The notes beneath the pieces are model-generated. The model searched no databases. It saw only the letters and a program-made list of their open reading frames with translations, and was not told where the DNA came from. Below are positions 1-8,555 of a DNA stretch of 64,000 bases, in pieces. The position numbers and the translations under genes were made by a program. This DNA comes from Geobacter sp. UBA5730. GTDB lineage: Bacteria; Desulfobacterota; Desulfuromonadia; Geobacterales; Pseudopelobacteraceae. Location: the NCBI GenBank assembly GCA_002419465.1, contig DIGE01000004.1, forward strand, positions 1-64,000. Reading direction: 5' to 3'. Position 1 is the first letter of the stretch. Each line of letters begins with the position of its first letter.

Positions 1-25
1 TTACTACTTAAATTTCAACAGCCTG
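1..25. mobile_element. Terminal end of a small insertion element (partial)
   Basis: Bases 10-25 are the exact reverse complement of bases 44166-44181, which form the left end of the MITE-like element in this window. Extended to 25 bases, the two ends agree at 23 positions. The recombinase reading frame resumes directly after this end, so a member of the same family probably inserted into the recombinase gene. Only the end lies in the window, so element size and coding content are unknown. Confidence 0.55.
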
Positions 26-1175
26 GTATACGATCAGCGGGAAACGCAGACAGCTCAATCTTGGTAACTACCCTGACATAAGTCTGGAGACAGCACATAA
101 ATCGTATCTCGAATCAGCTGCACTCGTAAAGAGCGGCATAGATCCCATGGCCAAACCGGTTGAGGAAACCGCCGAGCCGGCGCAAAAAGAGGTTGAACTG
201 ACCGTAAGGCGCCTCGCGGTTGATTTGTATCTCGACGAATGGTCCAAAATCCATCACTCGGAAAGATGGCACTACAACAACAGGAAAGCACTGGAGGCAG
301 ATATATTGCCGGTCTGGGGTGACCGTCTGGCTGTCGATATTCGACGGAAGGACGCAGCAGAGATTCTGGAACTGGTGGTAAAGCGGGCACCCGGTCAGGC
401 CCGGAATGTCCTGAAAGCCGCACGGGGAATGTACTCGTACGCTGTCGACCGGGAACTGCTGGAATACAACCCATTCGCTGACATCAAGATATCCAGGACC
501 ATCCCCATGATGCAGCCCATGTCCCGGGACCGCGAACTTTCAGAGGATGAGATAAGGCATCTCTGGAAAGCGATTGACGAAGGTGGCGGAAGCGAAAGCA
601 CCAAACGGGCATTGAAGCTTATTCTGGTAACTGGGCAGAGACCGGGGGAAGTGGTCGGCATGCACCGGAGAGAAATCCAGGGAAAGTGGTGGACGATTCC
701 ATGGCAGCGGATCAAAACCCGCAAGCGCCGTCAGGAGGATCACCGGATTTATCTTACGCCATTGGCGATGTCGCTCATAGGCGATGAGAAGGAATATATC
801 TTTCCGGATCCTGCTGGTAAAAGCGCCACGACTGAAAATGCCCTGAGCCACCATGTGCGCAAGGATATACCGGATACCGTCAAGCGGTCGTATTACGACC
901 TCCCCCGCTGGACACCTCATGATCTTCGCCGTACAGCAGCCACGAGGCTTTCCAAGATAGGTGCATCAGATGAGATCATCGATGTGATACTGAACCACGC
1001 CAAAAAGGGTGTCAGTGGCATCTACAACCGGAACAAGTACGATAATGAAAAGCAGTTGTGGCTTACCAAATGGTCACAGCACCTGTCGAGACTTCTCAAG
1101 AAAAAGCAACCAGCAGCGAAAGGCACCGGTGGCAGGAAGAGCGTCAAAAGTTCCACCGGAGAACCCAAAAAGTAG
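12..1175 (+). CDS. Tyrosine recombinase/integrase, 5'-truncated
   Basis: Site-specific recombinase of the phage/island integrase type. The frame is open from base 12. Residues encoded before the ATG at 147 (roughly GKRRQLNLGNYPDISLETA) look like the C-terminal half of the arm-DNA-binding domain (DUF4102 type), so 147 is not the original start. Numbering from that ATG, the catalytic set is present: R165 (in TGQRPGEV), H258-x-x-R261, H284 and the probable nucleophile Y293. The first half of the arm domain is replaced by an insertion-element end and an in-frame TAA at 9-11. A protein begun at 147 would keep the core-binding and catalytic domains but not arm-site binding. Excision of the island is therefore probably impaired. 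The family call is firm; loss of function is inferred. Confidence 0.8.
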   Translation: MSTAWYTISGKRRQLNLGNYPDISLETAHKSYLESAALVKSGIDPMAKPVEETAEPAQKEVELTVRRLAVDLYLDEWSKIHHSERWHYNNRKALEADILPVWGDRLAVDIRRKDAAEILELVVKRAPGQARNVLKAARGMYSYAVDRELLEYNPFADIKISRTIPMMQPMSRDRELSEDEIRHLWKAIDEGGGSESTKRALKLILVTGQRPGEVVGMHRREIQGKWWTIPWQRIKTRKRRQEDHRIYLTPLAMSLIGDEKEYIFPDPAGKSATTENALSHHVRKDIPDTVKRSYYDLPRWTPHDLRRTAATRLSKIGASDEIIDVILNHAKKGVSGIYNRNKYDNEKQLWLTKWSQHLSRLLKKKQPAAKGTGGRKSVKSSTGEPKK

Positions 1176-1297
1176 TTTCTGCACGATGGGGGGCACTCTC
1201 TGTAGCCAGAGGATTATTCAGTGTCGCTACAACACAACCTATGGCTGCTATTTATGTTAATATCATTTTTATGGTTGCTAAATTTGCTGTTATCGTT

Positions 1298-1316
1298 AAA
1301 TATAGAAGCTATATTT
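1298..1316. promoter_or_regulatory. Palindromic operator upstream of the Fic gene
   Basis: A perfect inverted repeat, AAATATAG-AAG-CTATATTT, lies just before the Fic start codon in an AT-rich stretch. Two nearby copies of ATTTGCTG flank its left arm and follow its right arm. Position and symmetry suggest a repressor site. The winged-helix-like N-terminus of the Fic protein is the obvious candidate ligand, but that is inference. Confidence 0.45.
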
Positions 1317-1335
1317 GCTGATTATGGGAATTCTT

Positions 1336-2811
1336 ATGTCGAATAGAAACGAAAATATCCTGCCGGAAGTTTTCCTCTCAGAAAGCGATGCCTCGCGTGC
1401 TGTCTCGAACATGGTCAAGCTGGGGACTGCGCGTAAAATCGGCCCACGGCTCTATACCCGTAACATGAGCGAGCCGGTGGAGAATATCGTTGCCCGCAAT
1501 CGCTGGCAGATTGTCGGCATGCTGGCGCCAGGCGGCGTGATCGGTTTTCGTACCGCCCTGGAAAGTCATCCCGCCGAGGATGGATCCGTCTTTGTCACCT
1601 GCGGCTACAAAAAGATTACCGAACTGCCGGGTCTGCGAATTGTCAGAATACCCGGTTCAGGTCCGGTCGAAGGCGACATGCCTTTTATCGGAGGACTTCA
1701 CATGGCATCGCCTTCACGTCTTCTACTGGAAAACCTCTCGCATACAAAAGCACGGGAGGGAGCAACCAAGGCTGCTGGACAGAAGGCTGTCGAAGAGAAA
1801 CTTACCTCCATCCTGCGGATCAAGGGCGAAAGTGAGTTGAACCGGATCCGTGACCTTGCACGCACCATTGCAGCGGATATCGGCCTTGAGAAAGAGTTTC
1901 AACTGCTCGACCGTCTGATCGGCAGCCTGCTGCAAACGCGGGAAGCAGACTTGAAAAGTCCGGTCGCACGGGCATATTCCAGCGGTGAACCGTATGACCC
2001 TGCCCGTCTGGAACAGTTTGAAGCCCTGCGCAGCGCACTTGCCCGCAGTGTTCTTCCAAGCCGGAACCGTACCTACGAACCGGGGCCGGCGTTTTACAAC
2101 GAGAGTTTCTTTGACGCGTACTTCTCCAATTTCATCGAAGGGACCGAGTTTGAAGTGGACGAGGCTCTGGGGATTGTCTTCTCGGGCGTGATCCCTCAGT
2201 CCCGACCCGAAGATGCTCATGACATCCTCGGTACCTGGCGTATCGTCGGCAATCTTGTTGAATTACAGCGGACGCCAGCGGATATCGCCTCATTCATGGA
2301 ACTGCTGCAAAGCCGGCATACGTCGATTCTGGAAGGCAGGCCTGACAAACGGCCGGGGGAACTGAAGGAGAAGGGCAACCGGGCCGGGACTACCTACTTT
2401 GTCGCACCGGAACTGGTAAAAGGTACGCTTGCCCAAGGCTTCTCCTTCTACAATTCACTGTCAGATCCACTTGCGCGAGCGCTTTTCATGATGTATCTCG
2501 TTTCTGAAGTCCATCCCTTTGACGATGGCAACGGCAGAACAGCGCGGGCGATGATGAACGCTGAACTTGTTGCGGCCGGTGTCTGCCGGATCATCATCCC
2601 GAGTGTCTACCGCAACGAATACATAGCATCACTTAAACTGCTTTCCAACCACAAGGACCCTGCGGCATTCCTTCGCGTCATGGATGTGGCTCAGGATTTT
2701 GTCAGCAGAATAGATTTCAGCGATCTTGTTTCTGCCCGGCACATTCTGGAGCGCTGTAACGCGTTTGAACGACCTGCGGATACCGTCAAACTGATGATGC
2801 CGTCATCATGA
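1336..2811 (+). CDS. Fic family protein with N-terminal winged-helix (AbiEi-like) region
   Basis: Fic proteins transfer AMP or related groups from nucleotides to target proteins. This 491-residue protein has the Fic core motif HPFDDGNGR at residues 393-401 and an upstream SNFIEG (264-269) that fits the inhibitory motif (S/T)xxxE(G/N), so it is probably autoinhibited. The first 150 or so residues, with a winged-helix-like segment followed by GLHMASPSRLLLENL, resemble the AbiEi antitoxin/transcription-regulator family. Toxin-like and regulator-like parts thus sit in one chain. ATG 1336 is chosen because GGGA lies six bases upstream; ATG 1324 and TTG 1315 are in frame but overlap or abut the palindrome. 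It is followed after 51 bases by the primase-helicase gene on the same strand. Confidence 0.82.
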   Translation: MSNRNENILPEVFLSESDASRAVSNMVKLGTARKIGPRLYTRNMSEPVENIVARNRWQIVGMLAPGGVIGFRTALESHPAEDGSVFVTCGYKKITELPGLRIVRIPGSGPVEGDMPFIGGLHMASPSRLLLENLSHTKAREGATKAAGQKAVEEKLTSILRIKGESELNRIRDLARTIAADIGLEKEFQLLDRLIGSLLQTREADLKSPVARAYSSGEPYDPARLEQFEALRSALARSVLPSRNRTYEPGPAFYNESFFDAYFSNFIEGTEFEVDEALGIVFSGVIPQSRPEDAHDILGTWRIVGNLVELQRTPADIASFMELLQSRHTSILEGRPDKRPGELKEKGNRAGTTYFVAPELVKGTLAQGFSFYNSLSDPLARALFMMYLVSEVHPFDDGNGRTARAMMNAELVAAGVCRIIIPSVYRNEYIASLKLLSNHKDPAAFLRVMDVAQDFVSRIDFSDLVSARHILERCNAFERPADTVKLMMPSS

Positions 2812-2862
2812 AGCGCATAAATTGAATATATACAATGCGGTGGCTCGACATGAGATCATTTC

Positions 2863-5271
2863 ATGAAACGTAACAGAGCAACACTCATCGAAGCTATTGC
2901 CTTGAATGAAACACAACTTGCCCAGCTCGACGCTGAACGGCAGGCGCTCCTTGAAACGCTTCATGATCTACGACAGCAGGTGTCAGCTATAGATGCAGCC
3001 TCTTTCCCTGCCCCAGAACTTTCCTCATTATCCTCAGACGATAAGATTACCCTGTTCCGTTCGCTCTTCAAAGGGCGGAAGGATGTCTACCCGAAACTGT
3101 GGGTCAGCAAGAACGGCGACCGCAAGGGATACATGCCCGCCTGCGCCAATGACGGAATCTATACTCTCTGCGGTAAACGCAAGACTCCCCGCGTCAGGTG
3201 CAGCGACTGCAGGCACCAGTCGTACTTGCCGGTCACGGATGAGGTACTCAAGGAGCATCTCCAGGGGAAACAGACCATCGGTGTCTACCCGCTCCTGCCG
3301 GACAACACCTGTCGGTTCCTGGCGGTGGATTTCGACAAGGCAACCTGGCAGGAGGACGTGGCAGCTTTCCGGGAAACCTGTACATCTCTTGATCTCACGG
3401 TCGCTATAGAACGTTCTCGCTCAGGCAATGGTGCCCATGCCTGGTTCTTTTTCTCGGAACCGGTTATGGCAGCAACAGCCCGGGCTGTGGGGTGCTACCT
3501 CATTACCGAAACCATGTCCCGGCGCCACCAGCTCAGCATGGAATCATATGATCGGCTCTTCCCCAGCCAGGATATTATGCCCCGCGGCGGCTTCGGCAAC
3601 CTGATAGCCCTGCCGCTGCAATGGGAGCCCCGCAAAAAAGGGAATAGCGTCTTCGTTGACGAGATATTCTCCCCCTATCCGGATCAATGGGGTTATCTGG
3701 CATCGCTCAAACGGCTATCTTCACTGGAACTCCAGTCCATTGCCGACAAGGCAGTGCGCAAAGGACAGGTAATCGGCTTACGGTTGCCGTCGGATCACGA
3801 CGAAGAACAGGCGCCATGGGAACGGTCACCTTCAGGGCGGCTGCCTGAGCAGCGGATCAAGGGAAAGTTGCCAAAAGCAATCACGGCGGTACTTGCTCAA
3901 AAAATCTTTGTTGAAAAGAAATCGATTTCGTCGGAGCTTCTCAACCGGATCAAAAGGCTGGCTGCCTTCCAGAATCCAGAGTTCTACAAAAAGCAGAAGA
4001 TGCGGCTCTCAACTCACAACACCCCACGGGTTATCGTCTGCTTTGAGGAACTGCCGGAATATGTGGCGTTACCCAGAGGCTGTTGTGATGCGCTCGAAAC
4101 CCTCCTCAGAGAACTTGGTATCACGTTACATCTCGACGACAAACGACAAACCGGTGTTACAACAACATTTGCATTCCACGGCACATTGTTAAATGTCCAG
4201 CAGCAGGCTGTCGATAAACTCATGCAGCACGACATCGGGATATTTGTAGCACCTCCCGGTTCAGGCAAAACGGTAGTCGGCGCATGGATGACAGCGGCCA
4301 GGAATTGTTCAACCCTGATTCTGGTACATCGCAAACCGTTTCTTGACCAGTGGGTTGCTCAGCTTGCTCACTTCCTTGATCTGCCTCCCAAAGCAATCGG
4401 CACCATCGGTTCGGGTAAAAGCAAGGCAACCGGGATTCTGGATGTGGCCATGATGCAGAGTCTGGTCAGGAAAGATGAGGTCGCCGATCTGGTCGCCACT
4501 TACGGTCAGATTATAGTCGACGAATGTCATCACCTGCCGGCATTCTCCTTCGAACGGGTGCTGGCCGCGGTGAAGGCACGATATGTGGTAGGACTTACTG
4601 CCACCCCGTACCGACGCGACGGCCATCAGCCCATAATCCACATGCAATGTGGGCCGACCAGGTATTCATTGGACCGGAAACAGCAGGAGTCACGTGACGC
4701 ATTCACCCGGCGCCTTATCCTCCGGGAAACAAGTTTTACTGTGTCAGACTCCGATAAGGAGACGACCATCCAGGAAATCTATGCTCTGTTGGCTTCCGAC
4801 CGGGAGCGGAACCGTTTCATTCTCGATGACATACGAAAAGCCCTCGCCGACGGGAGGTCGCCAATTCTCCTGACCGAACGAAAGGACCATCTGGAACTTT
4901 TTGCCGGGGAGTTGCGTGATTCGGTGAAGTACCTGGTGGTACTCCATGGCGGCATGGGGGTAAAACAGAGACGAAAGATTGTGGAGCATCTCGCAGCGAT
5001 TCCCGATGACGAAGAACGACTGATCCTTGCCACGGGGCGCTATATCGGTGAGGGTTTCGACGACGCCAGACTGGACACACTTTTTCTGGCGCTGCCTTTC
5101 TCATGGAAAGGGATGCTGATACAGTACGCGGGCCGACTCCACCGGCTTCGTTCTGGCAAGGAAGAGGTCCGTGTATACGACTATGTGGACGGGTCAGTGC
5201 CGATGCTGGCCAAAATGCATGAAAAGCGTATGAAGGGGTTCAGAACTCTGGGATATGAACAGGCAACGTAG
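2863..5271 (+). CDS. TOTE-type primase-helicase (AEP primase plus superfamily 2 helicase)
   Basis: Large 802-residue protein with four parts. Residues 1-45 form a predicted coiled coil. Residues about 84-125 hold a C-x(n)-C/C-x2-C cluster likely to bind zinc. Residues 145-260 form an archaeo-eukaryotic primase-like core with D156-x-D158, the SGNGAHAW motif around H192, and GGFGNLIALP. A DEAD/DEAH-type helicase follows: Walker A APPGSGKT (463-470), DECH (553-556), LTATPYRRDG, and motif VI QYAGRLHRL (754-762). This arrangement matches the AEP-helicase protein of TOTE conflict systems, thought to act on invading nucleic acid. No C-terminal nuclease domain is recognisable; the chain ends soon after the helicase. 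All key residues seem intact. Its neighbours are the Fic gene upstream and the convergent DprA-like gene downstream. Confidence 0.85.
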   Translation: MKRNRATLIEAIALNETQLAQLDAERQALLETLHDLRQQVSAIDAASFPAPELSSLSSDDKITLFRSLFKGRKDVYPKLWVSKNGDRKGYMPACANDGIYTLCGKRKTPRVRCSDCRHQSYLPVTDEVLKEHLQGKQTIGVYPLLPDNTCRFLAVDFDKATWQEDVAAFRETCTSLDLTVAIERSRSGNGAHAWFFFSEPVMAATARAVGCYLITETMSRRHQLSMESYDRLFPSQDIMPRGGFGNLIALPLQWEPRKKGNSVFVDEIFSPYPDQWGYLASLKRLSSLELQSIADKAVRKGQVIGLRLPSDHDEEQAPWERSPSGRLPEQRIKGKLPKAITAVLAQKIFVEKKSISSELLNRIKRLAAFQNPEFYKKQKMRLSTHNTPRVIVCFEELPEYVALPRGCCDALETLLRELGITLHLDDKRQTGVTTTFAFHGTLLNVQQQAVDKLMQHDIGIFVAPPGSGKTVVGAWMTAARNCSTLILVHRKPFLDQWVAQLAHFLDLPPKAIGTIGSGKSKATGILDVAMMQSLVRKDEVADLVATYGQIIVDECHHLPAFSFERVLAAVKARYVVGLTATPYRRDGHQPIIHMQCGPTRYSLDRKQQESRDAFTRRLILRETSFTVSDSDKETTIQEIYALLASDRERNRFILDDIRKALADGRSPILLTERKDHLELFAGELRDSVKYLVVLHGGMGVKQRRKIVEHLAAIPDDEERLILATGRYIGEGFDDARLDTLFLALPFSWKGMLIQYAGRLHRLRSGKEEVRVYDYVDGSVPMLAKMHEKRMKGFRTLGYEQAT

Positions 5272-5434
5272 AGAGTTTAATTTCAAATATTCCCCAAGGA
5301 CTTGAGCCTACCAATAATCGGCATGCGCAAAATTCCCCGGATATTGTTTGTTTTTGCAATTATCCGTTATGAATTACCCTCAAGGTATTTCAATGTGCAA
5401 TACCACCTGCAACTACTACACTTTCTCACCAAAA

Positions 5435-6745
5435 TTATTGATCAAAAATTGAGGGCTGCTGTGCTTTCTGCTGTTGCCATTGGAAGCGAACCGGCTTGCT
5501 GAGTTTTTTGATATGACCTTCATCTTGAGCCCGTTTTAGCCAGTCATTCAACTGGGTCTTGCAGACATCGATCTGGTTCAGCATTTCATCAAGGGTAATG
5601 GGGGTTTTATACGTCAACTCTTGAAAACGTTGCAAGAACAGGCCATAAAAACTTACAGGTCCAGGCGGTGTTTCAGCAGCCGGAATCAGTTCTGGAGCCT
5701 CTTCTTTTCTATATATGTTGTCATCGGAGGGCACCTCACATACCACTGGCGGATGCTCCTGCCTTTCCAGCAAGGACATTTGGGCCGGCTCAGGCAACTC
5801 GGTTTTCGTTGTCTGCTGTTCGACTGCGGTCATCAGCACTTTCAGATCAAGGCTGTCTCCCGGCAGCCATTTGGCACCTTGCCGGACAAGCTCGGCATTG
5901 CCGGATGATGATGACGACGTAGTTTTCACCCAGAGTGGCACCCAGGTCTGCCGCAAATTCTCGACCGCTCCGTTCCATGTCCCTCCCTTGTTTTTCGTAG
6001 AGGAAACCACAATCGCCGCATCAGCCAGGCAATAGATATACTTGTTGCGAGACATTGCATTGCCGACATCGAAACCTGCCTCTGGGTTGAACGGTGAGAT
6101 CAGTACCAGGTTATTGGCCATCAAAGATTTGCGGTACTTGGCCGAAGTTGCGGAACGAAGCAGGCTATCTGCCAATATGCCGATGGTCGTCCCTTCATGG
6201 GCAAGCGATCCTTGCATTGCCGCTTCGTCGATTCCGCGAGCGCCACCGGACACGATTGAATACCTTTGAGCGGCAGCTTCTTTTCCCAGAGTTGTCGCAA
6301 ACAGAAGATCATCCTCTGTAGCATCACGGGAGCCGACGACCGCGATTCCTCCCTTGTTGAGCAGATTGCGGTTGCCGCACCCGAACAGCACTGGCGGAGA
6401 ATCTATCTTGAGCAATTTCTTCAAACGGTTCGGATATTCTGCGTCAGAACGGGTCAATACCCACAAACCTGCACGCTGCCACTTTTCCAGAGCCAGAGCC
6501 AGAGCATTGCCACGGCCAAGCAAAAAACGGATGCGATCAAGCGTTACCGTTTTGTCGTTCCACCCCAACAACAGCAATCCCGGGTTATTACCCAATAATG
6601 CTTCCGGGAGAGTTTCTTTCTCCTTGAGCCACAGGGCGAACCGGCCCCACTCGGTAGGTGAAAGGGGGCGAGGATCACCCTTGACCGGTTTGGAAAAATA
6701 AGCTGTCAATAACAGCACCGCCTGTGCTTGCCCACTAATATTCAT
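5435..6745 (-). CDS. DprA/Smf-like protein of a defence pair (ShosA-like)
   Basis: A 436-residue member of the DprA (Rossmann-type SLOG) family. Residues about 95-300 contain the DprA core, with VVGSRD (137-141) and VSGGARGID (165-173). The C-terminus (about 365-420) looks like a small winged helix. A proline-rich linker contains QMSLL (322-326), the sequence of the E. coli MutS clamp-binding motif, and the chain ends in QPSIFDQ. The start at 6745 is chosen because the preceding gene ends at 6747, implying translational coupling. Pairing with a phosphoribosyltransferase-containing partner recalls ShosTA, where the DprA-like protein is the antitoxin. It is unlikely to be the housekeeping DprA of transformation, given its island location and partner. 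Confidence 0.75.
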   Translation of the reverse strand: MNISGQAQAVLLLTAYFSKPVKGDPRPLSPTEWGRFALWLKEKETLPEALLGNNPGLLLLGWNDKTVTLDRIRFLLGRGNALALALEKWQRAGLWVLTRSDAEYPNRLKKLLKIDSPPVLFGCGNRNLLNKGGIAVVGSRDATEDDLLFATTLGKEAAAQRYSIVSGGARGIDEAAMQGSLAHEGTTIGILADSLLRSATSAKYRKSLMANNLVLISPFNPEAGFDVGNAMSRNKYIYCLADAAIVVSSTKNKGGTWNGAVENLRQTWVPLWVKTTSSSSSGNAELVRQGAKWLPGDSLDLKVLMTAVEQQTTKTELPEPAQMSLLERQEHPPVVCEVPSDDNIYRKEEAPELIPAAETPPGPVSFYGLFLQRFQELTYKTPITLDEMLNQIDVCKTQLNDWLKRAQDEGHIKKLSKPVRFQWQQQKAQQPSIFDQ

Positions 6746-6746
6746 A

Positions 6747-8513
6747 TCAATCCCCGGTACTCGTACTTGCCAATGCCACCGGCCAGACAATCCCGCTGCC
6801 GGCACGGCGCAGCAATGCCGCAATCACGGTCATCGTCCATGCTGAATCCACCATGTCGTCTACCAGTAGCACCGGCCCATTGGATATGCCGGGGATAACG
6901 GAAAAGACGCCATCAAGGTTCCGGCACTGATGATAACGGTTCTGCTGAAATTTTTGTTGCTGGTTGTCACGTACCTTGGTAACCGCTTCTACAAATGGCA
7001 GATTGAGCCTTGCAGCCAAACGGCGAGCAAAATCCGGCACCAGCTCCAGATGGTTGCGAGAAGGTACACAGGTGACCCATGTCGGTCTCGGTTCTGGTCG
7101 CCACCGTTTCGTGACCATCTCGGCCACGGCATTGACCAGATCATCCCGGAAACGGTTATTGTGCTTGTCCTCAGCAACTATGCGGCCCCAGCCTGCGTCA
7201 CCCCAACGGGAAAGAATCCTGCCGGTCTCGGCGCGGAGATTGGCTGGAAGATTTCCGCTAAATCCGTACTGCTGAAATGCGCCACCAGCCACCTGTTTTT
7301 TACATTCCAACGGCAGTTCGGCATGTTTCAGATACAGTGCCGCCTCGACAGCCAGCCGATGGGAAAATTCCTCCGGAATGACCGGTTGACCGAGACAACG
7401 AGCACATCTTCCGCATGGTTGCGCCTGTTCGTCGTCAAGTGAACGGGCAAGGAACAGCATCAGACAATCCGGACTGTTTATATATTCCTGGACTTCCTGC
7501 CACTCGCCGGCACGCTGCTGCGTCAGACGCTGAATGTGCTGATGGTCGAGCCGATAGGCAACAGGAGTACGCCGCCAGCGCGAACCGTCCTTGATAACGG
7601 GAGAAGGATTTTCAACCGACAGGAATTTGAGTACCTTGTCAATCTGTCCCTTGCGGAGATTAACTTCAGCTTCGAGTTGGCGGTCCGATAATCCATCACT
7701 GTCCGCAAGCGCATCCATAATGCTGTTCACATGGCGTTCGTCCGGAAAGGCGCTGGCACGGAAAAACTCTTGAATCTCTTGATCTTCCCGCCCTGACAGC
7801 AGCACGCCAACAGCATAATCTATGGCACGCCCGGCCCGGCCTACCTGCTGATAGTATGCAACTATGGAGCCCGGCGCCTGATAGTGAATGACAAAACCGA
7901 GATCAGGTTTATCATACCCCATTCCCAAGGCTGTCGTTGCCACAAGCGCTTTTATCTCATTGTTGAGCAGCGCTGATTCAAGATATTGCCGGTATGCGTC
8001 GGAACTTTCAAAGCCGTCAGCTTCGACCCCGCTGTAGTATGCTTTGGCAGTAATACCGTTCAGTGTCAGCCATTCGGCGACTTGATCGGCATCACGTTTG
8101 GTAAGGGTGTACACGATTCCGGTGCCGGGAAGTTGCGGCAGATGTTCAGCCAGCCATGCCAGGCGTCCTGACTGGTCTGGAAGCTTAACCGTCTGCAGAG
8201 CGAGGGTTTCGCGAAGAAGCGAACCCCTCTGAATATCAATATTTCCCAACTGTGATGTGATGTCATCCAAAACCCGGTTGTTGGCCGTCGCAGTCGTACC
8301 GAGTACCGCCATATTCGGCGGCATGTGCTGCAATACGCTCACAAGCCGGCGATAATCAGGCCGGAAATCATGGCCCCAGTCAGAGATACAGTGCGCTTCG
8401 TCCACAACCAGAAGACCGATCTGGTTGGCAACGGGGAGCAGGACCGTTCGGACAAATTCATCATTTGCAAGACGTTCGGGAGAAATCAGTACTGAGTTCT
8501 CCGATATATTCGT
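6747..8513 (-). pseudogene. RecQ-like helicase fused to phosphoribosyltransferase, 5'-truncated
   Basis: The open frame begins just after a TGA (8514-8516) and reads NSVLISPERLANDEF, then VVDEAHC (DEAH box), so helicase motifs from II onward are present, including QQVGRAGR (motif VI) and a RecQ-type zinc cluster (CGRCARC). The C-terminus is a ComF-like phosphoribosyltransferase domain with the PRPP loop VLLVDDMVDSAWT. Everything N-terminal to about motif Ia, including Walker A, is missing; a separate ATPase gene lies where it should be. The first available start is GTG 8405, inside the DEAH motif. ATP-driven unwinding is therefore lost, but the transferase domain could still be made. The frame is otherwise undamaged for about 580 codons, so the break may be recent or the remainder may be under selection. 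Confidence 0.75.
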
Positions 8514-8555
8514 TCAAGCAGCCTCCAAAGAAAGGCGTTCACTCACAAATGCTCT

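Noticed and set aside
5302..5502. Open frame of 66 codons between the primase-helicase and the DprA-like gene
   Set aside because: It overlaps the end of the DprA-like gene, has no ribosome-binding site and no recognisable motif.
5435..6745. Housekeeping dprA for natural transformation
   Set aside because: The gene is coupled to a RecQ-PRTase gene inside an accessory island and has an atypical linker and C-terminus, which favours the defence-pair reading.
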